Assembly: GCA_029891385.1 (NCBI GenBank) | Contig: CM057224.1 | Location: 7,750,001-7,814,000, forward strand | DNA length: 64,000 nucleotides | Reading direction: 5' to 3' | DNA from: Erythroxylum novogranatense | Taxonomy: Eukaryota; Streptophyta; Magnoliopsida; Malpighiales; Erythroxylaceae | Shown: positions 25,289 through 36,151 of the stretch, in pieces | Position numbering within the stretch: the stretch's first letter is position 1 | Layout: each line of letters opens with the position of its first letter | The notes under the pieces: generated by a model | What the model was told of the DNA's origin: nothing | The model's input: only the letters and a program-made list of their open reading frames with translations | The model's database searches: none | Translations under genes and position numbers: made by a program

Positions 25289-25700
25289 TCAACCAAAACA
25301 TTTTTTTTTCTCATCTCGGTCGGAAGCTATTTTGGAGAGTGCATCCGCCTTAGCGTTTTGAGCTCGTTCTATCCTGTTGATCGAGTATTGCTCGAAATTG
25401 CTCAACTCCTGCTTTACTAGTTCCAGGTACTTGATCATGCTGCTCCCCTTGGCCTCATACTGCCCAGGGACTTGACCAACTACTATCTGGCTATCGCTAT
25501 ACACCTGGAGATGCTTTACCCCCATCTCCTTTGCTAATTGGAGGCCGGCTATCAGAGCCTTATATTCTGCTTCATTATTAAAAACTTTAAACTCTTACCG
25601 GAGAGCATATTCTATCTTTTCTTCCTGGTGCGGGCTGATTAATACCACTCCTGCTTCGCATCCCTCTGCATTGGATGACCCGTCAACAAATAGGTTCCAG
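25289..25700 (-). pseudogene. Tat RNase H
   Basis: RNase H degrades the RNA strand during reverse transcription. In minus sense the domain begins FVDGSSNAEGCEAGVVL (about 25650-25700), has Glu in NNEAEYKALIAGL, Asp in LQVYSDSQIVVGQV and the last Asp in NAKADALSKIA; all four acidic positions of the family are still recognisable. A stop separates the first third from the rest (continuous frame 25289-25525 for the C-terminal part). It sits between RT and the integrase zinc module as expected for Ty3/gypsy. Confidence 0.8.
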
Positions 25701-26326
25701 GAAGGGCGTTGCTCACCCTGTGAGTCAGGTTGACTCATTTCTGCAACGAAGTCTGCCAACACTTGGGCCTTGATCGTTGTCCGAGGCTTATATTGTATAT
25801 CAAATTCTCCCAGCTCTACTGCCCATTTTATTAATCACCCTGAACTCTCAAGCTTTTAGAGGCACTGCCTGAGGGGTTGGTCGGTCCATACCTCGATGGT
25901 ATGACTCTGGAAGTAAGGCCTTAGCTTCCGCGCTGCAATTACCAAGTAGAGAGCCAGCTTTTTTATGGGCGCATACCGTGTTTCTGGTCCATTCAGCACC
26001 TTACTGACGTAGTAGATCGGGCATTGATCGTTTCCCTACGATCGAACAAGGACTGCGCTGATCGCCCCCTCTGTGACTGCCAAATACAAAATCAGACTCT
26101 CCCCCTCAATCGGGCTTTGCAGGATGGGTGGACTAGCCAGATACTGCTTCAAATGTTGAAATGCTCTTTCGCATTCATTCGGCCATTGGAACTAGGTCAC
26201 ATCCGCTTTCCTTAAAATTTTGAAAAACGGGAGGCATTTGTCCCCCATCCTGGAGACGAAACTGCTCAAAAAGACTATCCGACCGGTCAATATCTGAACG
26301 TCTTTTAGGCATCGCGGCGAAGGAAT

Positions 26327-26954
26327 TTAGACGATAGCTTCGATTTTCTCTGGGTTAGCCTCAATCCCCCGCTGAGTAATCATAAACCCTAGGAATTTTC
26401 TAGATGCCACACCAAAGACGCACTTTTTCGGGTTCAACTTCATCTGAAATTTATTGAGGGTCTGGAAGACTTCTTTGAGATCTTCCACATGCTCAGCGGC
26501 CGTCTTACTTTTGACCACCATATCATCCACATAGGCCTCAACCGATCGACCGATCTATTTCTTAAAAACTTCCATGACGAAACGCTGATAGGTAGCCCCC
26601 GCATTCTTCAAGCCAAATGACATTACTTGGTAGCAATACGTGCCCTGGTCGATTATAAAGACTGTCTTCTCTTCGTCTTCGAGACTCATTTGAATCTGAT
26701 GGTAGCCCGAGAAAGCATCCAAGAAGCTGAGAAGTTCATTCCCTGACGTGGAGTCTACCAGCTGATCGATTTTGGACAGAGGGAAGTTGTTCTTTGGGCA
26801 CGCTTTGTTTAAGTCGGTGAAGTTGATGCACATTCTCCACTTTCCGTTTTTCTTCTTTACAAGCACAACATTTTCCAACCATTCAGGGTATTTGACTTCC
26901 CGAATGAACCCAGCACTAAGCAACTTTTTTATCTCCTTCTCAATCACCTCCTAA
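26327..26954 (-). pseudogene. Tat reverse transcriptase
   Basis: The palm and fingers of a Ty3/gypsy RT read in one minus frame with a single in-frame TAG (26552-26554). Motifs in order: WLENVVLVKKKNGKWRMCI, FTDLNKACPKNNFPLSKID, LLSFLDAFSGYHQI (first catalytic Asp), YCYQVMSFGLKNAGATYQR, then after the TAG the catalytic YVDDMVVKSK, and LNPKKCVFGV. The TAG replaces what is normally Gln in KKQIGR, consistent with C-to-T decay. Downstream the connection domain continues with stops toward RNase H. The 26955-27491 stretch between protease and RT is linker with scattered stops. Confidence 0.88.
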
Positions 26955-27491
26955 CGCTCTTTCTTTTGCCACCGCTTCTTCTGTCTAACTGGCTTATAAT
27001 CTTGTCGAATGCCGAGAGAATGCGATGCGACCGATCTGGAAATTTCAGGCATATCACTCGGTACCCAGGCAAAAACCGATATGTTTTCTACCAAACAGTT
27101 CATAATTTCTTTAACTAGGTCCTTCTAAAGCTCGGAACCTAGATTTGTGAACTTGGAGCGATCTGCTTCGTCCAATATGACCTGCTGCGTTTCTTCCACA
27201 GGGTTCATCCTCTCCACCTCTTCATCGACTCTTACATCAAGAGAGCTTGTCAGGACTACCGCCCTGTCTAGTGTCCTTGTTTATGTTAAGTAGCATTCCC
27301 TAGCGATTCTCTGCTGTCCCCTGATAACACCAATTCCATGGGACGTTGGGAACTTCATTGCTATAGTAAGTGGAGACAACCGCTCTAAGGGCATTTTGAG
27401 TAGCTCGTCCGATTATCTCATTGTACGCCCCTTGAAATTTCATGACTAGGAACTCAACGTTCTTTTCTATCTGACACGGCTTTTGTCCGAA

Positions 27492-27749
27492 TTATACTTT
27501 CAAAAAGACTCGGGCAAATGGGTAGGTTGATGCCCTAGTCACCCCTTTAATAGGTCCTTCAATAGGCAGTAGTCGATCCTCTGATATCTCCATCTTCTTG
27601 AAGGCATCATAATACAATAGGTCGACCGAGTTACCCGTATCGATCATTACCTGCTTCACCTCGTTGCCGTCCAATTTCAAATTTACTACGAGCGCGTCAT
27701 CATGAGGACAACTAACACCGTCAAGGTCATACTCATCGAACGATATCAT
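27492..27749 (-). pseudogene. Tat aspartic protease
   Basis: The retroviral-type aspartic protease cleaves the Gag-Pol polyprotein. The 85-codon frame contains the catalytic triplet in VMIDTGNSVDLLYYDAF, preceded by LVVNLKLDGNEVKQ and followed by GVTRASTYPFARVFLKV. The family usually has DTGSS at the active site; here it is DTGNS. Upstream the frame joins the gag tail through frameshifts, downstream it ends at a stop before the RT linker. It is therefore a fragment of a decayed polyprotein. Confidence 0.8.
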
Positions 27750-27997
27750 CCCATCTTTCTACCTTTTTCTTTTGGCCGACAAGTCTTCGTCGACCTGCCT
27801 GGCATACCTCTTTCTTCTTTTAACAGTGGACCCCCTGCTGCATTTCTACTAAAAATCGTATTAATGACCCTAACCGGTTGGTCATCTTGTTGTCCAGTAT
27901 TCCTGTCGCCTCTTGCCCTGGACTGTCCTCTCGCATCACGTTGATCGTCAGTGTTCTCATTCTGCCTCCCTCCATTCCTATCGTTTCGCCTCCAAGG

Positions 27998-29357
27998 CTA
28001 TCGCCAATCGTCGGGCCGACCGATCTTATGCTCATTATCCCGATCGACATTTTGTTCGTGCTTCAGAAATCGACCCAGCCTTCCCCTTCGGATAAGGAAT
28101 TCGATTTCTCTTTTCAATTGCCGGCAATCTTCCGTGTCATGACCGATGTCTTTGTAAAAACGGCAATATAAATCTGGGTCCCTATTCTTGGAGGGAGTCT
28201 TCATCTTATTAGGTTCTCGGATAGGTTCCCCATCCGCTCTCATGGCCGCTAGTACTTCCGCATATCTTACATTGGCGGGTGAACTCGCTCATCGGTTGGC
28301 TTTCTCCGACTTGACCGATCCTACATCGCTTGCCAGGGAGTCGTCGCTCTTCGCTGCTCAACTCATGGTAAATCGCCCTACGTTTTGTGTTTTTCAATGC
28401 TTCTTCGAGCTGGATGTACTTGTCCGCCCGATTTCTTAATTCTTGAATGGTTTTGGGCTGGTCGAGTGCCAGTGACTTCTTGAATTCCTTGTCCCTTCTG
28501 TTGCTCATCAATGCAGCCAACATGGACGAGCAAGTGAGGTCGGGGACTTCGACCGCTTCATTATTGAACTGAGTAATGAATTCCCGCAAACTTTCGTTCC
28601 TTCCTTGACTCAACTGCATCACTTCCAATGCAGTCTTCTGTGGTCGCTTACTTGTGACGAATTGATTGAGGAAGAGCAGCCTAAAATCCTCAAAGCAAGT
28701 AATGCAGCACGGGGGTAAACTATTGAACCATCTTCGGGCTCCTTCTTGAAAGGCGGTGCAAAATGCCTTACACTGAATGGCGTCGGGGACACAGTGTAGG
28801 TTCATCATCGACTGGAAGTGCTGCAAATAGTCTAGGGGAACGGTCTTTTCAGTGTACTTTTCAGGCGTCGGTATTTTGGCACCGACCGCTGGGAGGCTAT
28901 CCAAGATCGCCGGGGTGAAGGGAGAGCTATATTGAGTTGTTGGACGATCCGGGCGGAAACTCATAGCCGCATTCATCCGATCGTCCACGATTTTTTCTAG
29001 GGCTTCAGTAAGATGGCGATCGGTCATCATACCATGCTGCCGTGTGGACGACTGCTGTTGTTCCGGCTGACACTGTAAAATCTGACGAATCAACAGATCA
29101 ACCGCTTCCTCGATCTGTTGTCGGGTGAGGGAGGTATGCTGTGGCGCAGGAGGATTTGCACCTACAGGATGCTGGAGATTCGGATGCATATTGGTCCCAG
29201 CATTGTCCTCCAAGGCTGCGCTCTGTTCTACTTGATCTGGGTTTTGAGGTTGTGGTTGCTCATTCGGGTGCGAGGATTGTGTGCGGGAATCATGGTGTGT
29301 TGGCGGCAAAGTGGCCGATAACTGCAAATCCAACCGTTGTAGCGCCAGTGCCGCGAC
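27998..29357 (-). pseudogene. Tat gag, main part
   Basis: Gag forms the virus-like particle. Minus frame 28209-29357 includes the retrotransposon gag core: IPTPEKYTEKTVPLDYLQHF, FCTAFQEGARRWFNSLP, FEDFRLLFLNQFVTSK, and SLREFITQFNNEAVEV. After a frameshift near 28240 the next frame (27998-28243) gives the knuckle-like YCRFYKDIGHDTEDCRQLKR typical of Tat gag. The N-terminus is cut off at 29357 by the copia array; about 25 upstream codons remain at 59457-59530. The open frame continues 12 codons into the array LTR by chance and those are not gag. Confidence 0.85.
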
Positions 29358-29660
29358 TGTTGGACCAATGGTGGTTGACAAATTAAATCCCACTTATGTT
29401 TTTATAATAATAAAATGTATAGAATTGGTTAAGAAATTGTTTCAGGTATTTTGGGATTGATATTCAATAAAAGAATTATGCAAATCAAGATAGCATTAAT
29501 CTTTGATGGGAAAGAGATTAATCATTGTGGAATCAAGATGAAAATTACCTTAAATGTGCAATAGATATTCAAGGATGAAGATTATGGATAAGGAACTTCA
29601 AAGATATGTATCCCAACAATTAAAGATCAAGATTTCATGCAATATAATCGTTGAAGCCAA

Positions 29661-29912
29661 CATAAGTCGACTAGCACATCATAAGTCGACTTATATATCA
29701 AGTGAGAACAACATAAGTCGACTAGAACATCATAAGTCGACTAATATATGAAGATCTGTCAACACAAGTCGACTAATAGTCCATAAGTCGACTTATCGAA
29801 GGACACAAGTCGACTTACACAGCATAAGTCGACTAATTGAAGAGCAGAGATGAAATTTTACGTAAATCGTTGACACAAGTCGACTTATACACTCGACAAG
29901 TCGACTTATGGG
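29661..29912. repeat. Cluster of AAGTCGACTT palindromes in LTR 1
   Basis: Ten GTCGAC cores lie within 250 bp, mostly as CATAAGTCGACTAAT or ACAAGTCGACTTAT, with ATAAGTCGACTTAT as the perfect 14-bp form. They sit just upstream of the TATA box. Equivalent clusters occur in LTR 2 (33417-33664), LTR 3 (51132-51380), LTR 4 (54894-55143) and a smaller one in LTR 5 (58660-58892). Confidence 0.92.
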
Positions 29913-30028
29913 TACAACAAATAAATTCCAACGGTTCAATTAGCCACAAATGGAAAGGAGGATATTAAGGAACGGTCATATCAATTATACAACGGCTAGA
30001 ATAGCTTCCAACAGCTATTTTCTTCAAG

Positions 30029-30035
30029 TATAAAG
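30029..30035 (+). promoter_or_regulatory. LTR 1 TATA box
   Basis: TATAAAG in CAAGTATAAAGAGTGG is the probable promoter of the copia unit and marks the U3/R border. It is conserved in LTR 2 (33785), LTR 3 (51499), LTR 4 (55263) and LTR 5 (59011). Confidence 0.6.
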
Positions 30036-30209
30036 AGTGGATGATTGATGAAGAGTGTATGGAAGATACATAAGTGAAAATACTCTTCTATTGCTCCAAA
30101 ATTGCTCATTATTGTTCTTATCTTGTTACACAATGTATTGAGCTTTGTTCTTCAATCTTTATATTATTTCTCTTACAATTTGAGTGACTAGTGAAAGGTC
30201 ACGTGTGAG

Positions 30210-30440
30210 GTAGGATTTGTGCCGGAAGACAAATTAAGTGTAAAGGTAGATTGAGCCGAAAATCAAGTGGTGTTGGTAAGATTTGTGCCGGAAGACAAAT
30301 CAAGTGTAAAGGTAGCTTGAGCCCGAGTGGTGTTGGTAGGATTTGTGCCGGAAGACAAATCAAGTGTAAAGGTAGTTTGAGCCCGAGTGGTGTTGGTAGG
30401 ATTTATGCCGGAAGACAAATCAAGTGTAAAGGTAGCTTGA
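30210..30440 (+). repeat. 60-bp tandem repeat in LTR 1, four copies
   Basis: GTAGGATTTGTGCCGGAAGA begins at 30210, 30276, 30336 and 30396; the first unit is 66 bp, the rest 60 bp. Units are in phase with codons, giving a frame of repeating GRICAGRQIKCKGSLSPSGV, but there is no sign this is translated. The same block is at 33966-34204, 51690-51920 and 55442-55680. LTR 5 has under two units (59192-59263) because of a deletion. Confidence 0.92.
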
Positions 30441-30703
30441 GCCAGAAATTAAGCGATATTGTAAGAGTTCACACTGAACTACAAAGTGTGTAATAAAGTG
30501 GTTTGCAAAATCTTAAGTCGGAGCTTAGGTTAGGGACGTAGGTCTTAGCACCGAACCTCTATAAAAACAGTGTTTGATCTTCTTCCCTACTCTTTACATT
30601 TAGATTTGATTAAATTATTTTGTGTGAATTAAATTCTGATTTTATTGTAGAAAATTACAAAAGCTTTAAAGATCTATTCAACCCCTTCTAGATCACTTAC
30701 AAT

Positions 30704-30715
30704 TGGTATCGAAGC
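30704..30715 (+). other. Primer binding site, array unit 1
   Basis: TGGTATCGAAGC follows the LTR end after two bases. Units 2 (34461) and 4 (55941) have the full TGGTATCAGAGC; unit 3 (52178) reads TGGTATCGAGC. The site is complementary to initiator Met-tRNA. Confidence 0.8.
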
Positions 30716-30729
30716 GAAGTATACTGGGG

Positions 30730-32061
30730 ATGATACACAATAACCTAACGGAAGAAGGTAACACAAACAATCGCCCTCCTTTGTTTAATGGTACTAACTA
30801 TTCTTCTTGGAAAAATTCTATGAAATATCACATTATAAGTGAGTGAGTAGAATACTGGAAGATTATCATTTTTGGTCCACAAGCTCCTTTGAAAGAAAAT
30901 GGTGAGTTAAAAATGGAGATGGAGTACAACGACAATGATTGGAGGCAAACATACATAAACGCAAAGGCTATGAAACTGATTTATTGTGCCCTCACCGTTG
31001 AAGAGAGAAATCGAGTGAACTCGTGTACAAGTGCTAAAGAAATGTGGGAAAGACTACGCATCACTCATGAAGGAACCAATCAAGTTCGAGAGACAAAGAT
31101 TAACATGCTTCTCCATGACTATGAAATGTTTGTCATGAAGGAAGGTGAGTCTATTTTCACTATGTTTGATCGTTTTGCAGAAATCATAAATGAATTAGGC
31201 AACCTTGGAAAGCATATGACGGATAGCGAGAAGGTGAAAAAGATTCTTCGTTCACTACCGAAAGAATGGGACTCACAAGTCACAGCTATTATGGAGTCTA
31301 AGGATCTCAATCATTTGGAATTCAACGCCTTGGTGGGATCTCTCATAAACTATGAGATCATTCTCAAATCAAGAGGAGGATGAGGTAAGTCACAAAAGTC
31401 AATTGGTTTTAAAGCTAACACTTCTTTTGTGGATGAAAGTGATAAAAAATTAGATGAGGAGGAAGAAGATGAAGAGCTAGCAATGTATGCTAGAAACTTG
31501 AGAAAATTCAAGGGACTACTCAAAAATAGGAAGAGAGAATTACGTGGCGGAGGAAATGACAAGTATGACAAAGGGAAAAAGAAAGCTAGCCTAGTAGCCA
31601 CTTGGAGTGATGATGAGGAAGCATACCAAAGCAATGATGAAAACAACTTAGCTCTCATGGCTAATAGCTCCTCAACAAGTGATGACGAAGATGAGTTAAC
31701 TTTCATTGATCAACATCTTATAGATTCTTTTAATGCTTTACAAATCGATTTTGAAGAAGCTATTAAAATCAACAAGAAATTGAGAAAGAAAATAAGAGAG
31801 CTAGTTGCTGAAAATAGTGTCTTGCACGAGACTATTGATGATTTAGATTGCACTAAGGAAGATAACTCTACATGCCTTGTTGAAAAAGAAAATCTTACTT
31901 GTGAGCTTGATAGACTTAGAAAGGAATTTTCTTATGTGGTTGAAAAATTTGCTGGTGGGAATGAAAAGTTTGAAAAGATGTTATCTTTACAAAGATATTC
32001 AATTTCTAAACATGTTTTAGGATATGATCCATTTGATAGAGATTGTTCTTTTGATTTCTAA
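30730..32061 (+). pseudogene. Copia gag, array unit 1
   Basis: Capsid protein frame from ATG 30730 to TAA 32059. The N-terminus reads PPLFNGTNYSSWKNSMKYHI, a copia gag signature. The central UBN2-type capsid domain includes CALTVEERNRVNSCTSAKEM, TKINMLLHDYEMF and KVKKILRSLPKEWDSQVTAI. The acidic second half (KLDEEEEDEELAMYARNLRK) and its coiled-coil tail match Sirevirus gags. Two in-frame TGA codons interrupt it: 30844-30846, after HIISE, and 31381-31383, after KSRGG. Both are present at the same codons in all four units, so they predate the array. A CCHC knuckle follows in the +1 frame. Confidence 0.85.
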
Positions 32062-33114
32062 ATTTACTAAAGATGGCAAAGTTGCTAAATGTGTTAGATG
32101 CTTAAAAGATGGTCATATAGAAATTGCATGCAAAAGTATTAGAAGATGTATTAATGTGAAGAAAATCTAGGTAGTAAAAGGTACAACTCCTCCTAATCTG
32201 GTTTATATGACTAACCGAAATGGACCCAAAATGGCCTGGGTACCAATGAGTACAAAGAATGTTTCAGATGTAGGTACAAGCAAGGAATGAAAATCCACCA
32301 AGCACATGGTACATTGATAGTGGATGTCGACTAATTGGTGACAAGTATGCTAACAAGTCAACTTGTGTGGGTTAATAAGTTGACCTATGATTTACACAAC
32401 ACTATGGAAATGAAGAAATTTCAGGTTAAGTCGATTTATAAAAATCGACAAGTCGACTTATGAGGGTCGATAAGTCGACTTATGGAGGTAAAACAAGTCG
32501 ACTTATATTTACACGGGTTCCATTGTTGGATTGTTATGTTATGTAATGACTTTGCATTTTCTTTATGTTTGCTTATGAACTGCCAGTCGAATACAAGTTA
32601 TCTGGGTCTTCTTTAAAAATTCTCTTTTTTCCCAAAATCTCCGAAAACACATTCTCTTCTACTTTTGAGATTTCTTTATGATGACGTTTATCCACCATGA
32701 TGGTTTTGTATCAGCCAAGATCAACATTTCATAATATTTGTATTTGCTTGCTACTTGAGACTATTTGTGTATGATGACTTGTTTCTCTATTTAATGTGAT
32801 TGCGATATTTCATCTATTGTTAGTTTGTATTAGTTGTTTTGATTATGACAAAAAGGGGGAGAAAAAGGAGAAATTGGATATTCTTTAGTTACTTGATTAA
32901 GGTGGAGTATGTGATAATTGTCTTTAATTTAAGTTTATCATGATTTCAAATTACTTTTATGAATTTGATCTTACAAGGTTATAAATTCAATGATTTATAT
33001 GATTGAGGGGAGACTTCTAACCAAAATGACAAGGTATAAAACCTTGATCAATGTTTCTTTGTTTTCATTTCTTAAACAATTTCTAAGTGTTTTGTCATTA
33101 TCAAAAGGGGAGAT
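32062..33114 (+). mobile_element. Unit 1 interior 3' part: zinc knuckle, protease stub, palindromes, polypurine tracts
   Basis: In the +1 frame, 32090-32131 encodes CVRCLKDGHIEIAC, a C-x2-C-x4-H-x4-C knuckle. Further on, NRNGPKMAWVP and WYIDSGC (32307-32327) are the start of a copia protease with its catalytic Asp; the reading breaks off within 20 codons and no further pol is present. Then come four AAGTCGACTT palindromes (32427-32507) and non-coding sequence. Two purine tracts follow: AAAAAGGGGGAGAAAAAGG near 32850 and AAAAGGGGAGAT (33103-33114) touching LTR 2. More than one polypurine tract is a known Sirevirus feature. Confidence 0.8.
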
Positions 33115-34458
33115 TGTTGGACCAATGGTGGTTGACAAATTAAATCCCACTTATGTGTTTGATAATAATAAAATGTATGAATTGGTTAAGAAATTGTTTC
33201 AGTATTTTGGGATTGATATTCAATAAAAGAATTGTGCAAATCAAGATAGCATTAATCTTTGATGGGAAAGAGATTAATCATTGTGGAATCAAGATGGAAA
33301 TTACCTTAAATGTGCAAGAGATATTCAAGGATGAAGATTATGGATAAGGAACTTCAAAGATAGGTATCCCAACAATTAAAGATCAAGATTTCATGCAATA
33401 TAATCGTTGAAGCCAACATAAGTGGATTAGCACATCATAAGTCGACTTATATATCAAGTGAGAACAACATAAGTCGACTAGAACATCATAAGTCGACTAA
33501 TATATGAAGATCTGTCAACACAAGTCGACTAATAGTCCATAAGTCGACTTATCGAAGGACACAAGTCGACTTACACAGCATAAGTCGACTAATTGAAGAG
33601 CAGAGATGAAATTTTACGTAAATCGTTGACACAAGTCGACTTATACACTTGACAAGTCGACTTATGGGTACAACAAATAAATTCCAACGGTTCAATTAGC
33701 CACAAATGGAAAGGAGGATATTAAGGAACGGTCATATCAATTATACAACGGCTAGAATAGCTTCCAACAGCTATTTTCTTCAAGTATAAAGAGTGGATGA
33801 TTGATGAAGAGTGTATGGAAGATACATAAGTGAAAATACTCTTCTATTGCTCCAAAATTGCTCATTATTGTTCTTATCTTGTTACACAATGTATTGAGCT
33901 TTGTTCTTCAATCTTTATATTATTTCTCTTACAATTTGAGTGACTAGTGAAAGGTCACGTGTGAGGTAGGATTTGTGCCGGAAGACAAATTAAGTGTAAA
34001 GGTAGATTGAGCCGAAAATCAAGTGGTGTTGGTAAGATTTGTACCGGAAGACAAATCAAGTGTAAAGGTAGCTTGAGCCCGAGTGGTGTTGGTAGGATTT
34101 GTGCCGGAAGACAAATCAAGTGTAAAGGTAGTTTGAGCCCGAGTGGTGTTGGTAGAATTTATGCCGGAAGACAAATCAAGTGTAAAGGTAGCTTGAGCCA
34201 GAAATTAAGCGATATTGTAAGAGTTCACACTGAACTACAAAGTGTGTAATAAAGTGGTTTGCAAAATCCTAAGTCGGAGCTTAGGTTAGGACGAGGAGTC
34301 TTACCGAACCTCTATAAAAACAGTGTTTGATCTTCTTCCCTACTCTTTACATTTAGATTTGATTAAATTATTTTTGTGTGAATTAAATTCTGATTTTATT
34401 GTAGAAAATTACAAAAAGCTTTAAAGATCTATTCAACCCCCCTTCTAGATCACTTACA
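33115..34458 (+). repeat. Copia array LTR 2 (1344 bp)
   Basis: Shared between units 1 and 2. Same internal order as LTR 1. It differs by a few substitutions and short indels; for example the segment after the 60-bp repeats reads GGACGAGGAGTCTTACCG where LTR 1 has GGGACGTAGGTCTTAGCACC. Confidence 0.93.
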
Positions 34459-34486
34459 ATTGGTATCAGAGCAGAAGTATACAGGG

Positions 34487-35813
34487 ATGATACACAATAA
34501 CCTAGCGGAAGAAGGTAACACAAACAATCGCCCTCCTTTGTTTAATGGTACTAACTATTCTTCTTGGAAAAATCCTATGAAATATCACATTATAAGTGAG
34601 TGAGTAGAATACTGGAAGATTATCATTTTTGGTCCACAAGCTCCTTTGAAAGAAAATGGTGAGTTAAAAACGGAGATGGAGTACAACGACAATGATTGGA
34701 GGCAAACATACATAAACGCAAAGGCTATGAAACTGATTTATTGTGCCCTCACCGTTGAAGAGAGAAATCGAGTGAACTCGTGTACAAGTGCTAAAGAAAT
34801 GTGGGAAAGACTACGCATCACTCATGAAGGAACCAATCAAGTTCGAGAGACAAAGATTAACATGCTTCTCCATGACTATGAAATGTTTGTCATGAAGGAA
34901 GGTGAGTCTATTTTCACTATGCTTGATCGTTTTGCAGAAATCATAAATGAATTAGGCAACCTTGGAAAGCATATGACGGATAGCGAGAAGGTGAAAAGAT
35001 TCTTCGCTCACTACCGAAAGAATGGGACTCACAAGTCACAGCTATTATGGAGTCTAAGGATCTCAATCATTTGGAATTCAACGCCTTGGTGGGATCTCTC
35101 ATAAACTATGAGATCATTCTCAAATCAAGAGGAGGATGAGGTAAGTCACAAAAGTCAATTGGTTTTAAAGCTAACACTTCTTTTGTGGATGAAAGCGATA
35201 AAAATTAGATGAGGAGGAAGAAGATGAAGAGCTAGCAATGTATGCTAGAAACTTGAGAAAATTCAAGGACTACTCAAAATAGGAAGAGAGAATTACGTAT
35301 GGCGGAGGAAATGACAAGTATGACAAAGGGAAAAAGAAAGCTAGCCTAGTAGCCACTTGGAGTGATGATGAGGAAGCATACCAAAGCAATGATGAAAACA
35401 ACTTAGCTCTCATGGCTAATAGCTCCTCAACAAGTGATGACGAAGATGAGTTAACTTTCATTGATCAACATCTTATAGATTCTTTTAATGCTTTACAAAT
35501 CGATTTTGAAGAAGCTATTAAAATCAACAAGAAATTGAGAAAGAAAATAAGAGAGCTAGTTGCAAATAGTGTCTTGCACGAGACTATTGATGATTTAGAT
35601 TGCACTAAGGAAGATAACTCTACATGCCTTGTTGAAAAAGAAAATCTTACTTGTGAGCTTGATAAACTTAGAAAGGAATTTTCTTATGTGGTTGAAAAAT
35701 TTGCTGGTGGGAATGAAAAGTTTGAAAAGATGTTATCTTTACAAAGATATTCAATTTCTAAACATGGTTTAGGATATAATCCATTTGATAGAGATTGTTC
35801 TTTTGATTTCTAA
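34487..35813 (+). pseudogene. Copia gag, array unit 2
   Basis: Same protein as unit 1, with the same two in-frame TGA codons. It carries additional one-base losses: one A lost from the run in GTGAAAAGATTC (about 35000) shifts the frame before KILRSLP; one A lost from GATAAAAATTAG (about 35201) and further losses near 35270 break the second half, which reopens at ATG 35412. All but one of these hits lie in homopolymers, so they may be consensus errors. The C-terminus (NPFDRDCSFDF) and the knuckle and protease stub that follow (WYIDSGC near 36059) match unit 1. Confidence 0.83.
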
Positions 35814-36151
35814 ATTTACTAAAGATGGCAAAGTTGCTAAATGTGTTAGATGCTTAAAAGATGGTCATATAGAAATTGCATGCAAAAGTATTAGAAGATG
35901 TATTAATGTGAAGAAAATCTAGGTAGTAAAAGGTACAACTCCTCCTAATCTGGTTTATATGACTAACCGAAATGGACCCAAAATGGCCTGGGTACCAATG
36001 AGTACAAAGAATGTTTCAGATGTAGGTACAAGCAAGGAATGAAAATCCACCAAGCACATGGTACATTGATAGTGGATGTCGACTAATTGGTGACAAGTAT
36101 GCTAACAAGTCAACTTGTGTGGGTTAATAAGTTGACCTATGATTTACACAA
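35814..36151 (+). mobile_element. Unit 2 interior, part left of element C
   Basis: Knuckle, protease stub and flanking sequence as in unit 1, ending GATTTACACAA. The last five bases, CACAA (36147-36151), are the left target duplication of element C; the sequence resumes at 42474. Confidence 0.85.

Larger units (their letters stand above)
29358..30701 (+). repeat. Copia array LTR 1 (1344 bp)
   Basis: It starts TGTTGGACCAATGG and ends GATCACTTACA. From left: a leader, a cluster of AAGTCGACTT palindromes (29661-29912), a TATA box (30029), a 60-bp repeat block (30210-30440), AATAAA (30492-30497) and the terminal part. It shares GTGCAATAGATATTC with LTR 4, where LTRs 2, 3 and 5 have GTGCAAGAGATATTC. 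Confidence 0.93.

Noticed and set aside
29661..29912. Regularly spaced palindromes resembling a CRISPR array
   Set aside because: The spacing is irregular, the spacers are short and shared between all LTR copies, and the context is a plant retrotransposon.
31350..31706. 118-codon Ser/Leu-rich minus frames, also at 52822-53178 and 56587-56943
   Set aside because: Antisense shadows of the acidic gag segment; Glu codons read as Ser/Leu on the other strand.
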